From: Effrenium voratum
Lineage: Eukaryota; Sar; Dinophyceae; Suessiales; Symbiodiniaceae
NCBI GenBank assembly: GCA_963377175.1
Contig: CAUJNA010003782.1
Span: 62,001 to 126,000 of the forward strand
Direction of reading: 5' to 3'
DNA: 64,000 nucleotides
Made by a program: the position numbers and the translations under genes
Notes under the pieces: generated by a model
Told to the model about the DNA's origin: nothing
Databases searched by the model: none
Seen by the model: the letters and a program-made list of their open reading frames with translations, nothing else
In this document: positions 39,446 through 48,030 of the stretch, in pieces
Numbering within the stretch: position 1 is the first letter of the stretch
Layout of the letters: each line of letters opens with the position of its first letter

Positions 39446-39542
39446 CACCGCCAAATGGCTCGCCATATGCCCCAATTGAGCACCTTTTCTGACGAGTCTG
39501 TGCTGCCTGTCCGCCAGACACCGGACGCATGGCGCAAGTGAG

Positions 39543-39749
39543 GTTCGGGAGATGTGGACAGAGCTGCCCCACGGAGGCAAGAAGAAGGCGAAGGCGGTGA
39601 ACAAGGATCGCTTTATCAGCAAGATGTTCTTGCGCGGCGATTCGGTCATCCTGGTCTTGAGGAACCCCAAGCAGCTTGGCGATTTTTTGTTTAAAGGAAT
39701 TGGGCCTGCTCACAGGGCTGGAGGTTCCCGTTCTTCTTTGTTGGCTTGA
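39543..39749 (+). CDS. SNRPD2: SmD2, terminal exon
   Basis: Reads [44 protein letters not shown], then [24 protein letters not shown] and TGA (39747). [26 protein letters not shown] and VLRNP are the SmD2 C-terminal signature. Acceptor gcaagtgag (39542). The tail after VLRNP is about 20 residues longer than usual, so splicing near 39675 to a further exon is possible. Confidence 0.93.
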   Translation, partial: VREMWTELPHGGKKKAKAVNKDRFISKMFLRGDSVILVLRNPKQLGDFLFKGIGPAHRAGGSRSSLLA

Positions 39750-39932
39750 GAAAATCCTGCCACCAATCAACGTGGAACCTGACAGGGGTCCCATAAAAAA
39801 AGGACAATGGCCTTCAGAACCCCCCTGAAAGTCGTGTTTCATGTTAGTTGGTGGGAGGGTATCGGGAAATACCCAAAGGACAAGGCGGGTTAGAGCTAAG
39901 GAGCTTGAGGTTGTCCTTTGGCCTCTGGTTTT

Positions 39933-40058
39933 AGGAACATGGCCATGGGTCAAAACCCCGTACCCCCAGCGAACATCCCAATCCCAACTAAAATAGACTA
40001 AGATAGGTGGTGCACCTACCCCGAAATGGTACCATTGGTTTTGAACCGTGGCCATATC
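39933..40058. mobile_element. Repeat family D, copy with both ends intact
   Basis: Left catggccatgggtcaaaac, right gttttgaaccgtggccata, an inverted pair; centre 'aacatcccaatcccaac' and 'agataggtggtgcacc'. Confidence 0.8.
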
Positions 40059-40230
40059 CTAAAATGATAAGCATTTGCCCATCGAACTGCTTTAAACGAG
40101 TCTTCTGAGGGCACCCTTTTGGGGTGTGCTCGCTCAACAGCCAGAGGGAAACGGGAACGGGTGTCCCTTATTTTGAAACAATTCCAAATTGAGTCAGACG
40201 CGGTTGATGTTGACAACATAGCAGCTGGGG

Positions 40231-40308
40231 GGAGGGAGCCCAAATAAGGCCTTGAGGCCTGGCAAAATGCTTTTTCAGGGCTTATTTGGGCCCCTCCCCC
40301 CCCCCCAG
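40231..40308. mobile_element. Repeat family L, copy 1, ending at an acceptor
   Basis: Left 'gggggagggagcccaaata', right 'cttatttgggcccctcc' then C-run and ag. The inverted arms make a hairpin and the C-run plus AG forms the acceptor of the next exon. Confidence 0.7.
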
Positions 40309-40397
40309 CCCCGCCCTCCAGCCCCCAGAAGACCAATCCAGCCTGATCCTGCGCAAGATGGGCCGCCCTTCGCGCTGGCCTTCCCCGCCGCGCCCAG
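40309..40397 (+). CDS. Internal exon, Pro-rich, unknown
   Basis: Preferred frame PRPPAPRRPIQPDPAQDGP then PFALAFPAAP, phase 2 before GTAGGA (40398). Follows repeat L directly. An alternative frame (PALQPPEDQSSLILRKMG) is open. Confidence 0.45.
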
Positions 40398-40832
40398 GTA
40401 GGAAGCGTCCGGGGGAAGCATCGAATTTTGGCGAAGCCTGTGAGACGAAGCGTTGCCAGCAGAGCCAGGCATGGAGCAGGAATGCAGGCTGGCACATACC
40501 AAGGACAAGGACAAGAGAACCAGTTCAGAACATGTACTTTGAATTGAGCGCTGAGATATGAACTTATCACCACAAACTGCATGGAAGCAAACCGCTTTTT
40601 GACCTGCAACACAGTAGGCTTTGCCCGTGGATAATTACCAAGTGAGGCCTCTTGTGTTCCTGCTTCCGAAGCCATCATGTTCAGTGTGCGCTGAGCAGGT
40701 TGCCCAGTGGGGATTTCCTGGGTCCGCCACATGCGGGCCTTGCATCAGGGCGTGTCTGACGTGCTTTCTTCCATATCTTGTTTGATGCGGATTTGGTCAG
40801 AAGTGTCCAGACTCCATGTTGGCCGTAGCCCT

Positions 40833-40931
40833 TCCTTGCGAGGACCCGCCGGTATGGGATTCAACGCTTGCTATGAGACGTGGGCGCACCGGAGGAAAAG
40901 AGACGCACTTCTGGCTGCGAATGCCAGCTAA
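40833..40931 (+). CDS. Candidate exon, unknown
   Basis: SLRGPAGMGFNACYETWAH then RRKRDALLAANAS, stop. Coding-like; borders uncertain. Confidence 0.35.
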   Translation, partial: SLRGPAGMGFNACYETWAHRRKRDALLAANAS

Positions 40932-40980
40932 GCCAATTGGCTTGCTTCGCTCCAAGAATTGAACCATTGGCTGTTGGCGC

Positions 40981-41160
40981 ATGGCTTTGGATTTCCACCT
41001 CCCCAATGCTTTGTGGCTGGCTCAGGGGTTGGAATCTTTTGAGTCCCCAGACTCCAGGGATCGCGTTGCTATGGCAGGGCTGGGGCATATTTGTCGGTGC
41101 AATCTGACGGGCGACGCTTCCGGCAACGCCTCATTTGGGATGGCAGTTGAAAAAGCAAGA
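40981..41160 (+). CDS. Candidate exon, unknown
   Basis: MALDFHLPNALWLAQGLES, FESPDSRDRVAMAGLGHI, CRCNLTGDASGNASFGMA, VEK. The frame stays open into an AT microsatellite at 41213-41231. Confidence 0.35.
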
Positions 41161-41313
41161 TGCCATTCCCCAAAATCTCAGATAAACCTATGCGGGGTCT
41201 TCCTGCTTTTTCATATATATATATATATATGTTTTTTCTGGGTGTCGGCGGTTGCTTGGCTTGCAGCGGACTTTGCGAGGCTTGTTTTGCGCGTTGCTTC
41301 AGCCTGCCCTCAG

Positions 41314-41416
41314 CATGCCTCAGCCCCCTAAGCCGAATCTGACCTCAGAACCAGCGCAAGCCGCCCGCCCAGTTGACTGCGCCCTGATTTTGGGGCTTCG
41401 CCCTTCCTTGGCTTAG
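41314..41416 (+). CDS. Candidate exon with ATG
   Basis: After ctgccctcag: MPQPPKPNLTSEPAQAAR then PVDCALILGLRPSLA, stop. Confidence 0.4.
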
Positions 41417-41498
41417 GGAGTCCCCTTGTGAAAGGGGGGGATTCAAGAAAAGCGGGATGAAGTGCTTCCCCAAAAAGGCCGTCCAAACATCCTGAAAG

Positions 41499-41569
41499 TA
41501 AATCTCTGCCCTTTGCTACCCTTTGAGCATCCACTTCATGTGTCAAGCAGGGACTTCCAGCAGACTCAG
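41499..41569 (+). CDS. Internal exon, unknown protein
   Basis: Reads (V)NLCPLLPFEHPLHVSSR then DFQQTQ before GTGAGG (41570). The same frame remains open into the intron. Confidence 0.45.
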
Positions 41570-41761
41570 GTGAGGGAAGCCCAAAGGTTATGCATGCCTG
41601 GCCCGGGCAAATGGTCAATCCTGCTGCGGTACGGTGGGTCAAGAGACCAAGGAATGTGCGGGAATTTATGCCCCCACCATGCCACATGTTACATGCTGAT
41701 TCTCATTCTGTTACTTCAGTCCTGTCCGTATGTCCCGTTTTTCCTTGAGACGTTTAATCAG

Positions 41762-41860
41762 GATGAACGGGGAGCCAGCATGGGTTCGACTCGGCTGCCT
41801 GGCACAGCAGGCCGCCGGTGCTGACGCGGTGGCCGAGTCTCCCGAGCCAGAGGCTGGGAG
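41762..41860 (+). CDS. Internal exon, unknown protein
   Basis: One base, then MNGEPAWVRLGCLAQQAAG then ADAVAESPEPEAG, phase 2 before GTGGGG. Acceptor gtttaatcag (to 41761). Confidence 0.55.
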
Positions 41861-41899
41861 GTGGGGAGGTGGGGAGCCCCATACGGGCGAGACCTGGGA

Positions 41900-42045
41900 A
41901 GGGATCTTTGGACCTTTCGGGGGAACGAACCGTTTTTTTTGTTCTCCCTCTGTTTTTCTCCGACTTGGACCCACAAAAGCTTTCGGATTTCTCAGAATTG
42001 GGCCCAGAAAAAGTGGACTCGCTTTCGGTAGAGGGGTCGTTGCAG
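41900..42045 (+). mobile_element. Repeat family C, copy 7 (diverged)
   Basis: 'ggatctttggacctttcgg', 'cttggacccacaaaagc', 'gggcccagaaaaagtgg', 'ggtagaggggtcgttgcag'. Its terminal gcag is the acceptor of the next exon. Confidence 0.6.
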
Positions 42046-42117
42046 CACCAAGGACGCCTTCGTGAGCGCGTAATGCTTTTAACCCAGCTTCTGCCGTGGG
42101 ATTGCGTTGCCGCTGAT
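42046..42117 (+). CDS. Internal exon after repeat C, unknown protein
   Basis: Twenty-four codons: HQGRLRERVMLLTQLLPW then DCVAAD, phase 0, donor GTATGA (42118). Confidence 0.5.
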
Positions 42118-42119
42118 GT

Positions 42120-42290
42120 ATGATTTCATGGAGCTTTTCTGCAAAGAGAGCCATGTTTCCATCGCGCCTACTCGCCCTCCCGATTTGGAAAGCAAATTGG
42201 CAGGCGGCTTCACCAGCAGAGGCCTGGGCGGTCGCTTGCAGCATACATAGAACTGCAGCTGGGCAATCGATCATCCTTGATTGCCATTGG
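42120..42290 (+). CDS. Candidate exon, frame and strand uncertain
   Basis: Ends at the gtaacg start of repeat C copy 6. Open + frames: FHGAFLQREPCFHRAYSP ... and ISWSFSAKRAMFPSRLLA .... A minus-strand frame (MIDCPAAVLCMLQATAQA...) is also convincing. Confidence 0.35.
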
Positions 42291-42394
42291 GTAACGCATC
42301 TTTAGACTCTAACATGCTTGCCTGAAATCACGTTGGGTTTACCATTTCAGCCACAAAAAGGAGTTATTCACATGTTGCAGATGGGTCAACAGCA
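42291..42394 (+). mobile_element. Repeat family C, copy 6
   Basis: Starts gtaacgcatctttagact (GT donor-like) and contains 'gttattcacatgttgcag' as an acceptor-like box. After it, MGQQQQTWEVQPEPPAPV is open. Confidence 0.65.
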
Positions 42395-42602
42395 GCAGAC
42401 ATGGGAGGTGCAACCTGAGCCTCCCGCGCCGGTGGAGGCTGGGGGCCTTTGGGTGCAGGCTGCCTCCGTTGTTGGTTTGCAATGTTTTTGATTTCATGTT
42501 TTGCTCTCAGGTTTCACTATGTGCTTGTAAGAACGAGGGGCTCATATTTTTCACCGTGGAGGATGCAGCAATGCAGTTGACAGAATTTCACAGCTTCGGT
42601 AC

Positions 42603-42833
42603 ATGAAGTGTACCTTTCTCTTGGAATGTCCGGAGTGGTCATTTTTGGCAGCCATGTTGTCTTTATCCGGGAAGACCTATCAGCAAGCAGCAAACACATC
42701 CTTCCTGGTAGATTGCGCGCAGGAAGTGCCTCTTAGTTCGCAAGTGCAGCGTGCCATGGCAGGGCCCTCGGCTTGTCTGGAGGTCACGAGATCTTCTTTA
42801 GGGTTTAGGCTTGGCTCACAAGGATGCATGTAG
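42603..42833 (+). CDS. ORF of 76 codons, unknown
   Basis: MKCTFLLECPEWSFLAAML, SLSGKTYQQAANTSFLVD, CAQEVPLSSQVQRAMAGP and on to GSQGCM. ATG start, natural composition. No family recognised. Confidence 0.4.
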   Translation: MKCTFLLECPEWSFLAAMLSLSGKTYQQAANTSFLVDCAQEVPLSSQVQRAMAGPSACLEVTRSSLGFRLGSQGCM

Positions 42834-43173
42834 CATTTGATGCAGCCGATGCACATTCCTTTACCTTTTCTGTATGTATAGATTGTTTAAACCATGTCTA
42901 TGCTGTCTACACTTGTCCTCAAAATCAGGGCCTCACTCCCATGAGCGAAACGTGGTAGTTGCCATGAAGCAAGCCTGTCAGCTACTGCCACCATTCATCG
43001 CAACAAACAGCCAGGGAACTGATCCGTTGCTGATCCCTCGGTCATGAAAGAGGCGAAGCTCGGGTTAGCATCCAGAGCCCAAGCCATCCAGGAAGCCAGG
43101 CGCTTGAGATTTGTCCTGTTGATGCTTCAGGCTTGTCCATGCCCAGCAAAGGGGGGGGGGAATTTTCGGCAAG

Positions 43174-43360
43174 CTGGGACCGCTTGACGCGCGCGAGCCT
43201 CGCGCCGAGCGCTGAGGTGGCTGCGGACCACTTCCTGGGCATGCCGCTGCGGCGAAGGGAGTGGGGCCTGGCCGGCGGAAGGTTGGCTCCGAGATTTGCG
43301 GCCTTCACGGCCAATCTCTTTGTAAAAAAACATAAACAACAACTATTTGATATTTATTAA
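43174..43360 (+). CDS. Terminal exon, unknown protein
   Basis: Reads WDRLTRASLAPSAEVAADH, FLGMPLRRREWGLAGGRL, APRFAAFTANLFVKKHKQ, QLFDIY, stop at 43358. AT-rich sequence follows, as expected for a 3' end. Confidence 0.5.
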
Positions 43361-43375
43361 AAAACATGCAATAAC

Positions 43376-43749
43376 TTAGCAATCATACAAGTAACTAATG
43401 TTGAAACAAGTAAGTAAAGAATGGAGCAAATCACAACAATGATAATGACAGTCTTGTTGCTGACGGTATTGGCTGGGCTTTCTTGACTGGCTTGGCCACT
43501 GCATCAAAGTTGATCGCATGAGCACACGTTCCGAAGTCCACCCAGTTGGATTGTTTGCGGCAACGTTCTGAGCCGCAAAGCAGACCAAGATTTCAAAGTC
43601 AAGTCCCAAGTCAAGGGCAGGGGTCCGACTGATCTTGTGGCACTGATCTTCAAGTGACCAGTGGACAATGCATCCCAACATTTGTCATATTCGACGGAGG
43701 CAAGGCAGCGCCAGGGCTCCCATGAATCACTGAAGCCCATGATTCGCAA
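43376..43749 (-). CDS. Candidate minus-strand gene fragment, two frames
   Basis: On the reverse strand, MGFSDSWEPWRCLASVEYD (from 43740) and, in the next frame, CHKISRTPALDLGLDFEIL, VCFAAQNVAANNPTGWTS to a stop at 43376 are both open. This would be convergent with the + gene ending at 43360. Not confirmed. Confidence 0.3.
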
Positions 43750-43896
43750 TTGACCTCCAATCTAAGGCTGTCCGTTTGCTTGGGGTTGCCCATTTGTTGG
43801 TTTGCCCATTTGAGTGGGTTCAGAGGAATTCGTTTTCGAACAGCATGTGGCGCGGATTGATCATCTCAGCCGTGTGGAAGAAGAAGATTGGTTAAG

Positions 43897-44108
43897 CGCT
43901 GGCCCATTGCTTTGAAGGGCGGGAGCCAGTGCCGAGAGCGGTACCAAGGTCCAAGTTCGAACGGGCAGCCGATGTGCTGGAGGAACAGCTGGAGCGCATC
44001 TCCGATGAATCCTGCCCCTTGTGCAACCCGGCAAGCCAAGAGGAGGTGTCGCCTTTCAGCTTGGATATTTCTGAGAGAGCTGGGGTTGAGTCCTACAACA
44101 ATGCTTGA
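43897..44108 (+). CDS. Exon, probably terminal, CPLC-containing
   Basis: Reads LAHCFEGREPVPRAVPRSK, FERAADVLEEQLERISDES, CPLCNPASQEEVSPFSLD, ISERAGVESYNNA, TGA. No internal ATG is needed if it is an exon (possible acceptor gttaag at 43896). One of the most protein-like frames in the window. Function unknown. Confidence 0.55.
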
Positions 44109-44295
44109 AAAGGGTATACCTCTCGGCTGAACTTTGTGAAGTGTCGCCTTTCAGAGAGCAGAGGAGAGAGCTACCGCGCTTGAGTGCTATATATGCAAAA
44201 ACAAAAAGGAGGGTGTACTTCTCAGGGGACACTCAATTTCCCTTGAACATAAGGCTGAAAGTTGCGAGATCGGCTTCCAAACAGACAACGCACAG

Positions 44296-44377
44296 GGAAG
44301 ACGTACACAGAGACCCTTTCAGGCGGGGGTTTGGCCGATGCAATTGTCATCAAAGGGATGCACTTGGACTTGCCCCA
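44296..44377 (+). CDS. Candidate exon, unknown
   Basis: Two bases then KTYTETLSGGGLADAIVIK then GMHLDLP, before GTGAGC. Acceptor acgcacag (to 44295). An overlapping frame (44105-44425, YLSAELCEVSPFREQRRE...) is also long and open. Confidence 0.4.
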
Positions 44378-44395
44378 GTGAGCTTTGCCAGACAG

Positions 44396-44516
44396 CCGAT
44401 GCAAGCGGGGTGTGTCCGAGATTGAGACAAACCGCGCGACCTTCACAGGGCGCGCGCGCGCGAGCAACATACAAATGGTGTACCCGCGTTCCGAACGCAG
44501 CCTGGTGGAGCTGGCC
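44396..44516 (+). CDS. Candidate exon, unknown
   Basis: RCKRGVSEIETNRATFTGR, ARASNIQMVYPRSERSLV, ELA. Only 18 bp (gtgagc...acag) separate it from the frame ending at 44377. The end is uncertain. Confidence 0.4.
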
Positions 44517-44595
44517 GTGGGTTTCGCCCGATGTTTTTGTTTGCCTCGTGTCGAAGACGCATGCGGTTCAGATCCAGCGGAGCAAGCAGCATGCA

Positions 44596-44743
44596 GAATG
44601 ATAACTCAGGGCGCTTCAATCCTGGGGCTGTCCTTCCAAGTGGCTCAGGCAATTCCGACCTTCACGTCGAGCTCCTCACCAAGTATGGAGGCTTGGCACT
44701 GGCGACATGTGGGTCTTTAGGGGCCATCTTGCCAGGTCGCTGA
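44596..44743 (+). CDS. Candidate exon, unknown
   Basis: NDNSGRFNPGAVLPSGSGN, SDLHVELLTKYGGLALAT, CGSLGAILPGR, stop. Acceptor agcatgcag (to 44595). Confidence 0.5.
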
Positions 44744-44778
44744 TGTGTCACAGGCCACCTTTGTGATTTTCCCCCAAG

Positions 44779-44866
44779 GTCGCCCCCATTGCATCCTTCC
44801 GGCCGCTTTCTGTTGGATGACGGGGAACTCGGGGAAGCCGAAGCGTTCCTCGGCAGTCGCCCCGGG
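44779..44866 (+). CDS. TPR-like exon candidate
   Basis: One base then SPPLHPSGRFLLDDGELGE then AEAFLGSRPG, before GTTTAG. The D.GELGEAEAFL pattern resembles TPR helix A/B and the later exons (GDLEGAVDAY, GDLEAADRHL). Confidence 0.5.
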
Positions 44867-45035
44867 GTTTAGATCAAGTCGGCTGGGCCCGAAATCCCCC
44901 CTGATGGCTCAAAATGAAGCAAATCTGGCGCGGGTTTTCGCCTGCCGCCATGTCCCAAGCTGCCCTCCTTCCGTCGCCGCAGACGGCGTCCAAATAGCCC
45001 GCCGCCATGTTGGACCACCTTGTTTCGCATCCGAG

Positions 45036-45110
45036 CCCTCATCGCCCAGCTGGTGGTGCCCATTGTGACTTTTTGGCAGCCACCGACCAGCTCCGACAGC
45101 GCCTCTCTCC
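45036..45110 (+). CDS. Exon candidate in TPR-like region
   Basis: PHRPAGGAHCDFLAATDQL then RQRLS, phase 2 before GTCCGT. The following bases stay open. Confidence 0.45.
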
Positions 45111-45161
45111 GTCCGTCGGGCTCATGGCATACTTCTGGGCCCCTTTCTTTTGGAGGGCCAG

Positions 45162-45299
45162 AAGAAACTTCCCAACGCGATGCTGGGGGGTTGCCCTGAG
45201 ATCCCACTTGAGCCGAGCCGCTGGCCGCCGTCCGGAGGCATCCTGCTGTGGGACGGGGACCTGGAGGGCGCCGTGGACGCCTACGCCGCGGCGGACGAG
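45162..45299 (+). CDS. TPR-like exon at the tandem triplication
   Basis: KKLPNAMLGGCPEIPLEPS, RWPPSGGILLWDGDLEGAV, DAYAAADE. WDGDLEGAVDAYAAADEVL is TPR-like. Acceptor gagggccag (45161). The frame continues (VLSDRQAIGIG) into the first 142-bp unit, so the donor may be GTGCTG (45300) or lie further in. Confidence 0.6.
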
Positions 45300-45725
45300 G
45301 TGCTGTCCGACCGCCAGGCGATCGGCATCGGGGGGTTTGGGTCTCGTGTCGGGTTTTTCCATGGCAGTGTGGCAGTCGTTTTCACTAAAATATGGCACCT
45401 GACAAGAAATGGTCCCAAGAGGAGTGGGTTGTAAGATTTTGGTGCTGTCCGACCGCCAGGCGATCGGCATCGGGGGGTTTGGGTCTCGTGTCGGGTTTTT
45501 CCATGGCAGTGTGGCAGTCGTTTTCACTAAAATATGGCACCTGACAAGAAATGGTCCCAAGAGGAGTGGGTTGTAAGATTTTGGTGCTGTCCGACCGCCA
45601 GGCGATCGGCATCGGGGGGTTTGGGTCTCGTGTCGGGTTTTTCCATGGCAGTGTGGCAGTCGTTTTCACTAAAATATGGCACCTGACAAGAAATGGTCCC
45701 AAGAGGAGTGGGTTGTAAGATTTTG
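45300..45725. repeat. 142-bp tandem triplication spanning an exon end
   Basis: Three essentially identical units of 142 bp, starting gtgctgtccgaccgccagg at 45300, 45442 and 45584. Each unit holds the VLSDRQAIGIG-coding piece and about 100 bp of intron-like sequence ending gtgggttgtaagattttg. Confidence 0.97.
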
Positions 45726-45788
45726 TGAGCCCGCAGAAGTGGTGTTTCCTTGAAGGTCTCAGGGGCTTGACTTGTAAGGACTGTATGG

Positions 45789-46106
45789 ATGGCCCTTTAT
45801 TCATCAACCCACCTATTTAGGGTGTGGAGGTCCAGTTGTTCGCATATGTTGGCATGCATAGAAAACTGGCACACGGGCAATCCCACACAGTTGTCTGAAA
45901 ATCGGGCATGCGAGCCCCTTCTCAAACTCGATTGCCTTGTCATGCGGCCAAGACCCCTACATGCCGTAAACAATGGCACGAGACCGAAGCGCGCAGCTTT
46001 TTACCTATGGGCATCCGAGGCAGAGAAAGACCCAGAGCTGATGATGCGGCGTGCCAAGCTTTGGAGCTCCTTGGACCACACCGTTGACTTAGAGCATTTG
46101 GCATGA
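45789..46106 (+). CDS. ORF of 105 codons, unknown
   Basis: VWRSSCSHMLACIENWHTG, NPTQLSENRACEPLLKLD, CLVMRPRPLHAVNNGTRP, KRAAFYLWASEAEKDPEL, MMRRAKLWSSLDHTVDLE, HLA, stop. Natural composition; no splicing needed inside. Confidence 0.45.
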   Translation: MALYSSTHLFRVWRSSCSHMLACIENWHTGNPTQLSENRACEPLLKLDCLVMRPRPLHAVNNGTRPKRAAFYLWASEAEKDPELMMRRAKLWSSLDHTVDLEHLA

Positions 46107-46273
46107 CCATGGGTAACTCTTCCCATTTCATGAGAAATATAACATGTTCAGAGGTTTCCCCCGATGGTCATCCCAGGTAAAAGACCTTGTGATCAACCCC
46201 CATCTGGCATTTGCTGGGTCTTTGTCTTATCAATGTAGCCATGACTCCGCTTTTGGTTGTTCTTTTCCCACAG

Positions 46274-46372
46274 GGTGTTTTGGGTCAGTGGCTTTTTCAC
46301 TTTGTTGCTCGGCTCTCGGAATGTTCCTCCGACCAGGCTTTGGGTGGCGGGCTATGTGATGCAGCAATGTAG
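46274..46372 (+). CDS. Exon candidate, unknown
   Basis: After tcttttcccacag: GVLGQWLFHFVARLSECS, SDQALGGGLCDAAM, stop. Good polypyrimidine-acceptor. Another + frame is open through 46529. Confidence 0.45.
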   Translation, partial: GVLGQWLFHFVARLSECSSDQALGGGLCDAAM

Positions 46373-46642
46373 AAGGTGTTACACATGGCCCGTTGTGAGC
46401 ATCATGGATTCGGCCTTTGACAGCGAAGTTACGCGTACCAGACACATTGATGCGTTGTGTTGCGCATGCCTTCCAGCCACTCACGATTGCCTCTACGCAC
46501 ATGAGCCTACTTGTGTGACAGCAAATTGACGGCCTTGCTAGTTCGGGTCAATTTAAGGGCCACTGCGATTTTCTCCAAGCGCCCGTTGCCCCTTGGAAAG
46601 TTTGGTTCTCCCCAAAGAAATCGCCCCGGGTTGGTCCCCTAA

Positions 46643-46757
46643 GCATAGGTGTCCTTAGGCTATAGACATAGATGGGTTCCAGTGGTTTGGATTTGTGTTT
46701 TTCAAAATTTTCACCATTTACCAGGGAAACCCATCTATGCTATCACAAGGACACCTC
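46643..46757. mobile_element. Repeat family E, copy 2
   Basis: gcataggtgtcctt ... acaaggacacctc; centre 'atagatgggttccagtgg' and 'taccagggaaacccatcta', an internal inverted pair. It lies 24 bp upstream of an exon acceptor. Confidence 0.75.
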
Positions 46758-46780
46758 CCCTTTCTGGGGTTTCTTTTCAG

Positions 46781-46976
46781 GGGCTTGAGCCACAGACGTG
46801 CCAAAGCTCTTTCGCCTCGGCCCGTGCGCCTCGCGACGAACGCGGGTGCGCAAGGCCTGGTGGCGCAGGTGCACCGTCGCGCGGGGGACCTGGAGGCGGC
46901 GGACCGACACCTGCAGGCGGCGGTCTTCTCCCTGCAGACGCCCCACGGCGCACGGCGAGCGAAGGGCGAGCGAGTC
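46781..46976 (+). CDS. TPR-like exon
   Basis: GLSHRRAKALSPRPVRLAT, NAGAQGLVAQVHRRAGDLE, AADRHLQAAVFSLQTPHG, ARRAKGE. LVAQVHRRAGDLEAADRHLQAAV is a clear TPR. Acceptor ggtttcttttcag (to 46780) follows repeat E. The end is uncertain: GT at 46923 or a GC further on. A G-run intron follows. Confidence 0.6.
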
Positions 46977-47204
46977 GGGGGGAGTGTTATGGGTGGGGGG
47001 CCTGGGGGGGGGGGGGGCCGGGGGGGGACTGGCGGGGAATGGGGACGGGATGGGTCTATGTTGCAACCTCCTTCTTGTAGGGCAGTGGCTTTTAAGGGTT
47101 CATGGCTGCAAATGACCTCTAAGTGTCTATGGCAAGGGGAAAGGGGGGTAGGTGGAAGGGAGGAGGGGTGGGTGGGAAAGAGATTTGTTGGCTAAAACTG
47201 GCCT

Positions 47205-47322
47205 GATTAGTGGAAATGGTTGGAAAGAGGGCAATTTCGTCAGAAGATAGGGGTAAGTCCGCAGTAAGCCTCACCCATATCTTCCGACGCAACTGCCCTC
47301 TTCCCAACCATTTCCACCGCGG
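47205..47322. mobile_element. Hairpin element with arms of about 40 bp
   Basis: gtggaaatggttggaaagag...gaagata and tatcttccgacg...ctcttcccaaccatttccac are reverse complements with few mismatches, around a loop of about 30 bp. Confidence 0.8.
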
Positions 47323-47475
47323 TTGTTTTTGTATTTGGCGTAGGGCCGGGAAGTTGAAGCACATTGGTGAAATTTGTTGTGAAGCCGTCGCAGTTCTGGC
47401 TGTCCGATGACTGGTTTCAGATGGGTTCAAGGAAGCCTTGTTTGTTGGGAGTCCTACCCCGTCGGTTAGTCACAT

Positions 47476-48030
47476 GTGCTATTTGGCCCGGGGTTTGGCC
47501 GAAAGGAGCACCGCAGGTTGTTTGTTGGAGCTGGTGCTAAGGGGCGGTCAAACAAACTGTACCGAGAGATGTTTGCTGGTTATGACTCCGTGTGCGGACA
47601 TGCACCTGGGGTTGGGACTATTCAAGTAATTAGTGGCAAAGTGTCTGCCTTGGCAATTCATACGCGATGGAGAGACGTTTTGCTGTTGCCAAAGGGGGGT
47701 GCAAATCTTGCCGACGCCTGTTGGAGACTGGCTGGCAGGGCCGAATGGTGTTCCACAGTCTTCAGAGTTTTGGGGGCCATTGGACATGTCAAAGCGCAGC
47801 CGGACCACCGACTTGAAGAGTTGACATCAGTCCCAGAGTATTCTCCCAGTCGTGTGGTTGCGGCAGGCAATTGCAACCGTCTGTTACCCGGCCGCCAATA
47901 TCCAATCATACAGGGATCTGTTGGCCCTAACATTCGTGGCACCCTTGCGTTTTTTCCGGATACTGCAAGCAAACCAACTAACGAGGCGGTAATTTCTTGG
48001 ATCAGTCCTGGCTTTCAACTTGGAACATGA
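47476..48030 (+). CDS. Intronless ORF of 184 codons, unknown
   Basis: Runs MLFGPGFGRKEHRRLFVGA, GAKGRSNKLYREMFAGYD, SVCGHAPGVGTIQVISGK and on to NEAVISWISPGFQLGT, stop. The longest non-repetitive frame in this part of the window, with even composition. No family recognised; could be a retrogene or a mobile-element gene. Confidence 0.4.
   Translation: MLFGPGFGRKEHRRLFVGAGAKGRSNKLYREMFAGYDSVCGHAPGVGTIQVISGKVSALAIHTRWRDVLLLPKGGANLADACWRLAGRAEWCSTVFRVLGAIGHVKAQPDHRLEELTSVPEYSPSRVVAAGNCNRLLPGRQYPIIQGSVGPNIRGTLAFFPDTASKPTNEAVISWISPGFQLGT

Noticed and set aside
39135..40055. 306-codon minus-strand frame
   Set aside because: It runs antisense through the SmD2 terminal exon and through repeat D, so it is a shadow frame.
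40016..40732. 238-codon minus-strand frame
   Set aside because: Starts in repeat D and crosses repeat L and the + exon at 40309; no splice or family support.
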